Source: an uncultured Prevotellaceae bacterium
Lineage (GTDB): Bacteria > Bacteroidota > Bacteroidia > Bacteroidales > Bacteroidaceae
Direction of reading: 5' to 3'
NCBI GenBank assembly: GCA_902765585.1
Contig: CACXAG010000001.1
Span: 1 to 58,669 of the forward strand
DNA: 58,669 nucleotides
Part shown: positions 46,711 to 55,032 of the stretch, one piece after another
Layout: every line of letters begins with the position of its first letter
Position numbering within the stretch: the first letter of the stretch is position 1
The notes under the pieces: model-generated
Seen by the model: only the letters and a program-made list of their open reading frames with translations
Databases searched by the model: none
Told to the model about the DNA's origin: nothing
Made by a program: the position numbers and the translations under genes

Positions 46711-49700
46711 AATTTGGTTCATGTTTAATGGTTCACGGTTATTGTTTATTGTTTCATGTTTAATGCTGGCCGTTGTTGCCGGTTGGTCGCAGACGTCGCT
46801 GCTGGAGCGTTATAACGTCACCAGCCTCGACCTGTCCTCCGGCCTGCCCCACAACAATGTCAACGACATCTTCGTGGACAGTCGCGGCTTTGTCTGGGTG
46901 TCCAGCTATGGCGGTGGTGCCGTGCGCTACGACGGCTATAGCTTTCTCGCTCCGCGCCTGACGCCCCGCAGCGGCAGCATCAGCAACTCTTGCAAGGGCT
47001 TTGCCGAAGACCGTCACCAGCGCCTGTGGATAGCCTACGACGAGGGCGTGCTGGTGTTGGACATGCGTACCATGGACCGTATCACCCCTGCCTACCGCGA
47101 TGGTGATATCAGCCGTTGGCTGATGCGCGAGTCCGTCAAGGTTTACTGCGACAGCAAGGGCGGCTTGTGGCATGTGGCACGCGACAGCATCTTCCGCTAT
47201 ACCTTCGACGCCGACGGCCGTGTCAGCCACATCAGCCGTTGCCGCTATCTCGGCAATACCCCCGACATCCATTTGCGCGACATCGACCAGAACGGCACCG
47301 TATGGGTCAATGTCGACGGCGGCCTCTATCGCCTGTGCGATGTCGGTGGCCGGCTGGAACGCCGCGAGATAGCTCCTGCCATGCAGCAGTTCAGGGGACT
47401 CTACGTCACCGACATGCTGAAGCGCGACAACGACGTGTGGATATCCACCAACCAGGGACTCTACGCCTACAACCTGTATAACAGCACGCTGCGCAGCTAC
47501 CGCCATACATCAGACGCCCACTCGCTGTCGCACGACTATGCCACGTCGTTAGCTGTGACGACAGACGGACGCCTGCTGGTAGGCACACTGCGCGGACTCT
47601 GCGCCTTCCGCGACCAGACAGGCGACTTCCTGTGCTGGAACTCTTCCACGCCTGGTTGTCCCATGCCCAGCGACTTTGTGCACTGCCTGCTGACATACGG
47701 TCATCAGCTGTGGATAGGCACTGAGACCGCCGGCATCATCAAGCTGTCGCCAAAGTCCCTGCTGCTGCGCAATTATGTCGCCAGGCAGGGTGACGCCTCG
47801 TCGCTGTCGCCTGGTCCCGTCAATGCCATGTATGTCGAGCCCGACGGCACGCTGTGGGTCGGCACTGTGGAAGGAGGACTGAACCGCCGTCTGCCTGACG
47901 GCCGTTTCGAGCACTGGACGACGCATAACTCCAGGCTGTCGCATAACTCCGTGTCCGTGCTGGAACCTGACAGCCACGGGAACCTCTGGATTGGCACCTG
48001 GGGCGGGGGAGTGAATGTATTGTATAATAACCGTGAACCAATAAACAATAACCGTGAACCAATAAACAATAACCGTGAACCAATAAAGATTGTCCCCCTG
48101 TCGTTGTCGGCAGACATGGCCGGACTGACTAACTATATCGGTTCGCTGGCCTACGACCGTTGGCACGATGTGCTGTGGATAGGTTCCAACGATGGTGTAT
48201 TCCTCTACGACCTACAGACTGGCCGCCTGGAGGACCCCATTGCCGGCAACCGTGATATCCGTGGCTGCATAGGTGCCCATATCGATCACGACGGACATTT
48301 GTGGATGGGCAGCCTGACGGGCGTCTGCGTCATCGACCTCCGCAGCGGGCGCGGTGCCGACGGCAAGTTCAAGAGCCGGCGCCTGCGTCAGAAGCTCGAC
48401 CAGCCGCAGTCGCCCGTGGTGGACAAGATTACGTGTTTCTACGAGACCAAGGACGGCACGCTGTGGATAGGCAGCAGCGGCTACGGCCTCTACCGCCGTG
48501 TCGTCGACGAACAAGGACAGGAGCACTTTGAGGCCCTGACTACGGACGACGGTCTGGCCAACAATGCCGTCAAGGGCATCGTCGAGGACGGTCAGGGGCG
48601 CCTGTGGATAACCACCAACAACGGCCTGTCGATATTCGACCCTCACGCGCGTACCTTTATTAATTATAGTGAACGTGAGGGACTGGTATGCCAGCGCTTC
48701 TACTGGAACTCTGCCCAAAGGGGGCCTGACGGTGCTATCTACTTAGGAAGCATTGAGGGGCTGACCGAGGTTCGCGGCGAGAACAGGGATGCCATGCATG
48801 ACGTTCACCTGACCTTTACGAAGCTGCTGGTGGACAACCAGGAGGTGACGGCAACCAATGGCTCCGTGCTCGATGCCGACATCTCGCAGGCGTCGTGCAT
48901 CAGGCTGCATGAGTCCAACAAGTCGTTTACCATCAGCTTCTCTACGCTGACCTACGAGGGTAGTGTGCAGGGGCAATATAGCTACCGGCTGAAGGGCTTT
49001 GAAGACGACTGGACGCTGTTGAAGCCTGGCGAGCATTCCGTGCGCTACACCAGTCTGAAGCCAGGCACCTATACTTTTGAAGTGATGTATGCAGAGGATG
49101 ATGGCAACCACAGCCAGACCATCAGCATCGACGTGATGGTGACGCCTTACTTTTGGAAGAGCTGGTGGTTCATCGTGCTGGTCGTGCTGTTGATGGCTGC
49201 CGTCGCGGTGTGGTTCTTCCGCCGCCGCGTGGAGACGCTGCGCCGCCAGGAAGCCGAGAAGCTGTTGCTGCCCATCCGCAAGGTGTTGGACGACTCCGAC
49301 GACCCGGAGCAGTTGCTGTCGCGCATAGAAACCATCCTTGACAGTCATCAGCAGTTGAAGAAGAGTTTCCACCGCACGGTGGAAGCCGACAAGCAGGAGA
49401 CCAAGGACAAGAACAGGACGCTTGTGGAGCGTGCCACGGAGGTGCTGGAACAACACTATATGAACAGCGAGTTTGGTGTTACCGAGTTTGCCGAGGCATT
49501 AGGTATGAGCCGCAGCCTGCTCTCGAAGCGCTTGAATGCCGACACGGGACTGAGTACGGGGCAGTTTATCCGCAACTACCGCTTGTCGGTAGCCAGAAAA
49601 CTGCTGTTGGAAAACATGGCCAACCGTAACATTACGGAAATAGCCTACAAGGTAGGTTTCAACGACCCGAAGTATTTCACCCGCTGTTTCACCCGCCAGT

Positions 49701-49738
49701 ATGGGCTTAGCCCGAGCTCTTATACGGGGGATGGATGA
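46688..49738 (+). CDS. Transmembrane propeller sensor with AraC DNA-binding domain, no kinase
   Basis: The 1016-residue regulator (ATG 46688, or 46721 which removes 11 residues) has a signal segment, about 700 residues of Reg_prop repeats (GLPHNNVNDIFVDSRGFVWV, LWIGTETAGI, LWVGTVEGGL, LWIGTWGGGV), a Y_Y_Y domain (KGFEDDWTLLKPGEHSVRYTSL), one TM helix (WWFIVLVVLLMAAVAVWFF near 824-845), a charged coiled segment, and an AraC HTH (EFAEALGMSRSLLSKRLN near 931; ITEIAYKVGFNDPKYFTRCF). HisKA, HATPase_c and receiver domains of hybrid two-component systems are absent. It probably senses pectin or arabinan oligosaccharides and controls the adjacent susC operon. Residues 447-467 are a perfect triple repeat NNREPIN. 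Confidence 0.88.
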   Translation: MITKSCFKIWFMFNGSRLLFIVSCLMLAVVAGWSQTSLLERYNVTSLDLSSGLPHNNVNDIFVDSRGFVWVSSYGGGAVRYDGYSFLAPRLTPRSGSISNSCKGFAEDRHQRLWIAYDEGVLVLDMRTMDRITPAYRDGDISRWLMRESVKVYCDSKGGLWHVARDSIFRYTFDADGRVSHISRCRYLGNTPDIHLRDIDQNGTVWVNVDGGLYRLCDVGGRLERREIAPAMQQFRGLYVTDMLKRDNDVWISTNQGLYAYNLYNSTLRSYRHTSDAHSLSHDYATSLAVTTDGRLLVGTLRGLCAFRDQTGDFLCWNSSTPGCPMPSDFVHCLLTYGHQLWIGTETAGIIKLSPKSLLLRNYVARQGDASSLSPGPVNAMYVEPDGTLWVGTVEGGLNRRLPDGRFEHWTTHNSRLSHNSVSVLEPDSHGNLWIGTWGGGVNVLYNNREPINNNREPINNNREPIKIVPLSLSADMAGLTNYIGSLAYDRWHDVLWIGSNDGVFLYDLQTGRLEDPIAGNRDIRGCIGAHIDHDGHLWMGSLTGVCVIDLRSGRGADGKFKSRRLRQKLDQPQSPVVDKITCFYETKDGTLWIGSSGYGLYRRVVDEQGQEHFEALTTDDGLANNAVKGIVEDGQGRLWITTNNGLSIFDPHARTFINYSEREGLVCQRFYWNSAQRGPDGAIYLGSIEGLTEVRGENRDAMHDVHLTFTKLLVDNQEVTATNGSVLDADISQASCIRLHESNKSFTISFSTLTYEGSVQGQYSYRLKGFEDDWTLLKPGEHSVRYTSLKPGTYTFEVMYAEDDGNHSQTISIDVMVTPYFWKSWWFIVLVVLLMAAVAVWFFRRRVETLRRQEAEKLLLPIRKVLDDSDDPEQLLSRIETILDSHQQLKKSFHRTVEADKQETKDKNRTLVERATEVLEQHYMNSEFGVTEFAEALGMSRSLLSKRLNADTGLSTGQFIRNYRLSVARKLLLENMANRNITEIAYKVGFNDPKYFTRCFTRQYGLSPSSYTGDG
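46721..46765 (-). repeat. Inverted AATAAACGTGAACC-class microrepeat forming the regulator's signal sequence
   Basis: Read on the minus strand the stretch carries AACAATAAACAATAACC and GTGAACCATTAAACATG. Bases 46729-46750 are the exact reverse complement of 48040-48061 within the same gene (22 of 22). On the plus strand they encode the hydrophobic NGSRLLFIVSC. Confidence 0.85.
48026..48088 (+). repeat. Three in-frame 21-bp repeats in the regulator
   Basis: Units AATAACCGTGAACC-AATAAAC start at 48026, 48047 and 48068; they are identical except for the last base. Each encodes NNREPIN (the last ends in K). They sit between two propeller blades and match the intergenic class at 41335-41399. Confidence 0.92.
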
Positions 49739-49740
49739 GC

Positions 49741-49858
49741 AGGTGGACGAAACGGCAGAAAATGCAATAAAAATGGTGTGAAAACAGCTGATATTTCATT
49801 TTGTCCACCATATTTCTCGTTTTGTCCACCTCTTACGCGCATAAAATCTTTAATTTTG
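49741..49858 (+). promoter_or_regulatory. susC promoter with candidate AraC-type operator
   Basis: TTTTGTCCACC occurs at 49799-49809 and 49820-49830 (21 bp apart, same face of the helix). AGGTGGACGAAACG (49741-49754) is an inverted copy matching CGTTTTGTCCACCT (49818-49831) at 13 of 14 positions. TAATTTTG (49851-49858) is the -7 box; no TTTG lies at the right -33 distance, as expected for an activator-dependent promoter. The susC ATG is at 49897. Confidence 0.65.
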
Positions 49859-49896
49859 CAACAAATTTTTCACTATTAACTAAAACAAATAATAAA

Positions 49897-52800
49897 ATGA
49901 GAAAACAAGCATTATTCTCTGTGATGCTGATGTTGGGTGTGGGAGGAGGCATTGCCTTTAGCCCTGTTCCTGCTATGGCATCAGTGGCCCAGCAGACCAT
50001 CAAGGTCAGCGGCCAGGTTGTTGACCAAGGCGGAGAACCGCTCATTGGTGCTACCGTTAAGGTAAAAGGAGCAACATCGGGAAGCATTACCGACTTCGAC
50101 GGTAATTTCTCTATGGATGTAGCCCCCGATGCAACTCTCGTTATCAGTTATGTAGGTTACAAGGACCGCGAGTTTGCCGTCCGTGGCCGTTCAGTTCTGG
50201 GACAGATTCAGCTGGATTCCGACGACAATGTGCTGGAGCAGGTGGTCGTCGTAGGTTATGGTGTTCAGAAGAAAGCCGACCTGACAGGTTCTGTGTCCAT
50301 CGTGAATGCCGACGAGCTGAAACGTGTGGCTCACTCCAACATTTCATCGATGCTCGAAGGTAAGGTAGCTGGTGTGCAGATTACCTCCGACGGTCAGCCC
50401 GGTGCCGACCCGACAGTACGTATTCGTGGTATCGGTAGCTTCGGTAGCACGGCTCCTCTTTATGTTATTGACGGTGTGCCCATGGGTACGACCATCCGTG
50501 ACTTCTCGCCGAACGACATCGAGACCATTCAGGTGCTGAAGGACGCATCGGCAGGTGCTATCTACGGTTCGCGTGCTGCTAACGGTGTGGTCATCATCAC
50601 CACCAAGGGTGGTAAGAAGGACCAGCCTCTGAAGGTTGATTACAAAGGCTACTTCGGCATGGACAAGGTTTCTAACAACAAGTACGATTTGATGAATGCC
50701 GACCAGTACAGCAACTACCTTGGCATTGCAGCCGCCAACTCTGGCACACCGCTTCCTGGCGGCTACAGCCTGGGCGAGGACGGCAAGTACCATTTCCGCG
50801 ACAATACCGATACCGACTGGTTCAAGGAGTCGTTCAAGACAGGAACACGCATGAACCACAATGTCAATCTGAGCGGTGGCGGTGCCAACAATACTTATAA
50901 TATAGGCCTCGACTTCTACAACCAGAAGGGTACGGTAGAGGGTGCCGGTCCTGACTTTAAGCGTTACACTGTGCGTGTGAACAACACGATGGATGCCAAG
51001 TTCATCAAGTTCCGCACAGGTCTCGTCTATTCACACTCCGACCAGAACGTGATGTCCATCGGCAATGACGACCCGTATATCCAGGGTCTGTATGGCAACC
51101 TGGGTAACGTGCTGCGCGGCGTGCTGGGCATGCAGCCCACCATCAAGGCTTACGACGAGTCGACATGGGTGCTGGACGATGTTGTCGGTTCTGCCAGCGG
51201 CTGGAAATACGATGCCTACGGCTATGGTGTCTATTACGATACCGTGCATGGCGACATCTCGGCCATGAACCCGCTGTTGGTCAACAACCTGCTGACCCGC
51301 AAGACCATCGTCGACCGCTTTGTAGGAACCGCCTCTGCTGACGTCGACCTGCTGGATATGATCGGCGTCAAGAGCGACAACCACAAGCTGACCTATAAAC
51401 TGAACCTCTCCTACAGCACGACGTCGGCCAACGACAGAACGTGGATTCCGGCTTGGATTCAGAGCAACCGCGTGTATCTGGCCAAGGAGAACGAGCGTCT
51501 GAACAAAGACCACCGCAAGTATACCGATGCGCTGATAGAGAACACGCTGACCTACGACGGTACCATCGCCAAGCACCATATTAACCTCGTGGTCGGTCAG
51601 ACCTACGAAGAGGAGCATACCACCGAACTGCACGGATGGGCCGTCAACCTGAACGAGCCTTACTACCTGCAGTTGCAGAATGCCAAGGATACCTATTCTT
51701 CTTCTAACGAGTACAAGCATACGTTGGCTTCCTATCTGGCCCGTCTGAACTACGACTTCGACGGCAAGTACCTCATCTCTGGTATTGTCCGCCGCGACGG
51801 TAGCTCGCGTCTCTCTCCTGACAAGCGCTGGGACACCTTCGCTTCTGTGTCAGCCGGTTGGCGCTTCGACAAGGAAGCATTCTTCCCCATCGACCGCGAC
51901 ATCGTCAACATGTTCAAGCTTCGCGCCAGCTATGGTGAGCTCGGCTACGAGGCTGCTGTGGGCGACTATGCCATCCAGGCCACTATGCTCCGCAACAATA
52001 TGACCTATAGCTTTGACAACCAGCCTGTCACAGGTTCTGCCGTTTCCAACTTCGTCAACCAGAACCTCCAGTGGGAGAAGCGAAAGACGATGAACGTCGG
52101 TCTCGACCTGGCCTTCTTCAACAACCGCATCGAGTTCACCGCCGAGTGGTACAAGAACAAGTCTGAGGACCTGCTCTATAATGTTCCTGTTCCCGCCCAT
52201 GCCGGTGTGGCAAATACCACCGTTACCATGAACGCCGCATCGATTGAGAATAGCGGTTTCGAGTTCTCGGCAACCTACCGCAACCGCGACCATGCGCTGA
52301 AGCACGAGATTAGTGCAAACTTGAGCACGCTGAAGAATAAGGTGACCTCCTTGGGCTTTGGTACGGAGAAGTATATTACTGGTTCCTATATCACTGAGGT
52401 AGGCGAGGAGGTCGGTAAGTTCTACGGCTGGGACTACCAGGGCATCATCCGCACCCAGGCCCAGTTAGACGACCTGAACGCCATCGCCCAGGCCAATGGC
52501 CATGACGAGTATCAGGCTGGTGCCCAGGTGGGTGACTGCTACTACAAGGACGTCAACGGCGACGGACAGGTGAACGGCGACGACCAGACCGTCCTCGGCA
52601 GCGGACTGCCCAGCGTCAACTTCGGTCTGAGTGCACACTTGGAGTGGAAGTTCCTCGACCTGAGCATTTCTACATACGGTGCCCTTGGCTATCACGTGTC
52701 AGACTTCCTCTATAACACGCTGAACTCCAGCTATGGCTATGGCAACCACGACGTGGCTGTGCTGGGTGCCAACAAGTGGTCGGAGGACGGACTGACCTAT

Positions 52801-53118
52801 ATCTCCGGCGTGCCCCGCACCTATCTGTCCAATTCTGCCTCATTAGCATGGAATGACCTCTTCAGCAGCCGTCAGATTCAGAATGCCGCCTACTGGAAGA
52901 TTGCCAACATCGAGCTGGGCTGCAACCTGCCCAACAAGTGGTTCGGCAATTATGTCTCCGGCGTCCGTGTCTATGTGTCGGCACAGAACCTGCTGACCAT
53001 CACTGGCTACAAGGGTTACAACGTAGACTACGCCGGCGGTACCTTCACCCCGGGCTACAACTACTGCTCTTACCCCACTCCGACGAGCTTTATGGCAGGT
53101 CTTAACTTTACTTTTTAA
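49897..53118 (+). CDS. susC: SusC/RagA-type TonB-dependent outer-membrane transporter
   Basis: From ATG 49897 the protein has 1073 residues. After the signal peptide (ends AMAS) comes a carboxypeptidase-regulatory-like module (residues about 30-115: KVSGQVVDQGGEPLIGATVKVKG), a TonB box/plug region (LEQVVVVGYGVQKKADLTGSVS, VRIRGIGSFGSTAPLYVIDGVP, LKDASAGAIYGSRAANGVVIITTK) and a 22-strand barrel ending in GLNFTF. It imports oligosaccharides using TonB energy with the SusD lipoprotein as lid. An upstream in-frame extension overlaps the promoter and was rejected. Confidence 0.96.
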   Translation: MRKQALFSVMLMLGVGGGIAFSPVPAMASVAQQTIKVSGQVVDQGGEPLIGATVKVKGATSGSITDFDGNFSMDVAPDATLVISYVGYKDREFAVRGRSVLGQIQLDSDDNVLEQVVVVGYGVQKKADLTGSVSIVNADELKRVAHSNISSMLEGKVAGVQITSDGQPGADPTVRIRGIGSFGSTAPLYVIDGVPMGTTIRDFSPNDIETIQVLKDASAGAIYGSRAANGVVIITTKGGKKDQPLKVDYKGYFGMDKVSNNKYDLMNADQYSNYLGIAAANSGTPLPGGYSLGEDGKYHFRDNTDTDWFKESFKTGTRMNHNVNLSGGGANNTYNIGLDFYNQKGTVEGAGPDFKRYTVRVNNTMDAKFIKFRTGLVYSHSDQNVMSIGNDDPYIQGLYGNLGNVLRGVLGMQPTIKAYDESTWVLDDVVGSASGWKYDAYGYGVYYDTVHGDISAMNPLLVNNLLTRKTIVDRFVGTASADVDLLDMIGVKSDNHKLTYKLNLSYSTTSANDRTWIPAWIQSNRVYLAKENERLNKDHRKYTDALIENTLTYDGTIAKHHINLVVGQTYEEEHTTELHGWAVNLNEPYYLQLQNAKDTYSSSNEYKHTLASYLARLNYDFDGKYLISGIVRRDGSSRLSPDKRWDTFASVSAGWRFDKEAFFPIDRDIVNMFKLRASYGELGYEAAVGDYAIQATMLRNNMTYSFDNQPVTGSAVSNFVNQNLQWEKRKTMNVGLDLAFFNNRIEFTAEWYKNKSEDLLYNVPVPAHAGVANTTVTMNAASIENSGFEFSATYRNRDHALKHEISANLSTLKNKVTSLGFGTEKYITGSYITEVGEEVGKFYGWDYQGIIRTQAQLDDLNAIAQANGHDEYQAGAQVGDCYYKDVNGDGQVNGDDQTVLGSGLPSVNFGLSAHLEWKFLDLSISTYGALGYHVSDFLYNTLNSSYGYGNHDVAVLGANKWSEDGLTYISGVPRTYLSNSASLAWNDLFSSRQIQNAAYWKIANIELGCNLPNKWFGNYVSGVRVYVSAQNLLTITGYKGYNVDYAGGTFTPGYNYCSYPTPTSFMAGLNFTF

Positions 53119-53178
53119 GAATTGAAGAATTGAAAAGTTGAAGAATTGAAAAAGTAAAATAGTAAAAAGAATCAAAAT
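53119..53178 (+). repeat. Microrepeat (GAAGAATTGAAAA class) between susC and susD
   Basis: GAATTGAAGAATTGAAAAG and TTGAAGAATTGAAAAAG, then GTAAAATAGTAAAAAG. It matches 21779-21824 and the leader at 5514-5543. Confidence 0.75.
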
Positions 53179-54981
53179 ATGAAACTACATAATATTTCCT
53201 TAGCGCTCCTGTTGGGTATCGGCACACTGACGTCGTGCGACAGCAAGTTGGACGTGACGAACCCCAACCAGCAGACAGCAGCCACCTTCGGCTACTCTGC
53301 CGATGAATTGGAGGAATGCATTATCGCCTGCTACAACCATATTCGTATGGAGGGCACCTACGCCCGTGTGGGTTATATGCTTGACGTATGCCGTGGTGAC
53401 GAGGTATGGAACTCGTCGCAGGTATGGTATATGCCCTTCGACGACCTGAATGTGGCCTTCACCGACGAAATCGGCCAGTGGTCGTGGCGTGACTGGTACT
53501 ACACCATCAATGTTTGTAACTTTGTGCTGTCCCAGTTTGTCGAAGGCGGCGAGGAACTGCCCGAAGCCTTCGCCCGTGCCAAGGGACAGGCCCTGTTCCT
53601 TCGCGGTTTGGCCTATTACAACCTGGCAGGCTACTACCAGAACCCCCTCCTAATTACCAACTATGAGACCTACAGCACACTCGACGGCCTCTATGGAAGC
53701 AACTATGAGCCTGGGGACACTGATGGCAATGCCCAGTATGACCGTGTCTGGGACCAGGTGGAGGAGGACTTCGCCGGGGCCATCTCGCTGCTGCCCTCGC
53801 GTGATGCAGGCGGCCAGTGGGCCAAGGGTCGTGCCACCTGCGGTGCTGCCGCCGGCTACTATGCCCGTGCCCTGATGATGCGCCACAAGTATAGCGAGGC
53901 GCTCGACGTGCTGAAGTCTATCATTGCTGGTCAGTATGGTCACTACGAGCTGATGGCCAACTATGGCGACAACTTCCGCGAGGGTTCTGCCTACGAGAAC
54001 AACGCTGAGAGCCTGTTCGAGGTACAGTATCTGGACTATGGCACGCAGGGTGTCGACGACGAGTGGACGCCTGTGAACACCAGCCCCAATGCCACGCAGG
54101 GTAACGCCATCGAGAGTAACTTCGGTCCTGGCGACTGCGGCGGTTGGGCCGACCTGTCGGCATCGCCCTGGCTCTACAACCTGTTCAAGGCTGAGCGCAC
54201 CACCAGCGGTTCGCTGGACCCCCGCCTCTATTGGACCATCGGCACCTACGAGCCCGAATGGGAAGGCTTTGAGTACGGCAACCAGTGCTACAAGGTGACG
54301 CAGACCGACGACTGGGGCAACCCCGACATCCCCCTGGTTACCAACAACAACTACGGTGGACTGCCCGTGGCTAAGAACACCAACCTGCGCACAGGACTCT
54401 ACGAGAAGGTGGTTACGGGTCTGCACAACGGCATCAACCTGCGCATGATGCGCTACTCCGACGTGCTGCTGCGTGCCGCAGAGTGCGAGAACGAGGTGAA
54501 CGGTCCTACGCAGCAGGCTATCGACTGGATCAACCAGGTGCGCAACCGTGCAGGGCTGGCCAGCCTGAATCTGGCTAACTTCAGCTCGAAGGACAAGCTC
54601 TTCGAGCAGATTGCCAACGTGGAGCGCCCGAAGGAGTTCGGCTGTGAGTTCGGCCGTGGCTTCGACCTGCTGCGCTGGGGCTTCTTCTACAATGGCGACC
54701 GCCTGCGCCAGCTGAAGGACCATGCCGCCGTCAACTTCTGGACGAAGGCTAACTACAACAATGGTACGTATAACTACACGCCGAAGGACAAGGTGCAGTA
54801 TAGTAACTGCAGCAAGAGCTCGTATGACACATGGACGAAGGGCCATGAGTTCTTCCCCATCTATCAGGGTACGCTGAACGACAACCCCAACCTGGTGGGT
54901 AACTCGGCTAACAACAGTACTGACAACGCTACCTATTTCGAGGCACATGGCTGGACGGTACATCCTGTGGTGAACCTCTGA
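53179..54981 (+). CDS. susD: SusD/RagB-type glycan-binding lipoprotein
   Basis: The 600-residue lipoprotein (LTSC, lipid Cys20) has the SusD layout: N-terminal TPR-like helices (GQALFLRGLAYYNLAGYYQNP, ATCGAAAGYYARALMM) and a C-terminal RagB/SusD domain (NLRMMRYSDVLLRAAECENEV, INQVRNRAGL, VERPKEFGCEFGRGFDLLRWG). It captures oligosaccharides at the surface and hands them to SusC. Spacing from susC is 60 bp, filled by a microrepeat. Confidence 0.95.
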   Translation: MKLHNISLALLLGIGTLTSCDSKLDVTNPNQQTAATFGYSADELEECIIACYNHIRMEGTYARVGYMLDVCRGDEVWNSSQVWYMPFDDLNVAFTDEIGQWSWRDWYYTINVCNFVLSQFVEGGEELPEAFARAKGQALFLRGLAYYNLAGYYQNPLLITNYETYSTLDGLYGSNYEPGDTDGNAQYDRVWDQVEEDFAGAISLLPSRDAGGQWAKGRATCGAAAGYYARALMMRHKYSEALDVLKSIIAGQYGHYELMANYGDNFREGSAYENNAESLFEVQYLDYGTQGVDDEWTPVNTSPNATQGNAIESNFGPGDCGGWADLSASPWLYNLFKAERTTSGSLDPRLYWTIGTYEPEWEGFEYGNQCYKVTQTDDWGNPDIPLVTNNNYGGLPVAKNTNLRTGLYEKVVTGLHNGINLRMMRYSDVLLRAAECENEVNGPTQQAIDWINQVRNRAGLASLNLANFSSKDKLFEQIANVERPKEFGCEFGRGFDLLRWGFFYNGDRLRQLKDHAAVNFWTKANYNNGTYNYTPKDKVQYSNCSKSSYDTWTKGHEFFPIYQGTLNDNPNLVGNSANNSTDNATYFEAHGWTVHPVVNL

Positions 54982-55032
54982 GAAGATGAAAAATGAAAGA
55001 TGAAAAATGAAAAATTAAATAGAATAAAAGCT
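54982..55032 (+). repeat. Microrepeat before the SusE-like gene
   Basis: AAGATGAAAAATGAAAGATG and AAAAATGAAAAATTAAATAG. It contains an in-frame ATG (55000) that is probably not the start. Confidence 0.7.

Noticed and set aside
53650-54963. 437-residue open frame on the minus strand inside susD
   Set aside because: It mirrors a strong SusD gene with all expected motifs; its composition (Val/His/Gln-rich) is that of an antisense shadow of GC-rich third positions.
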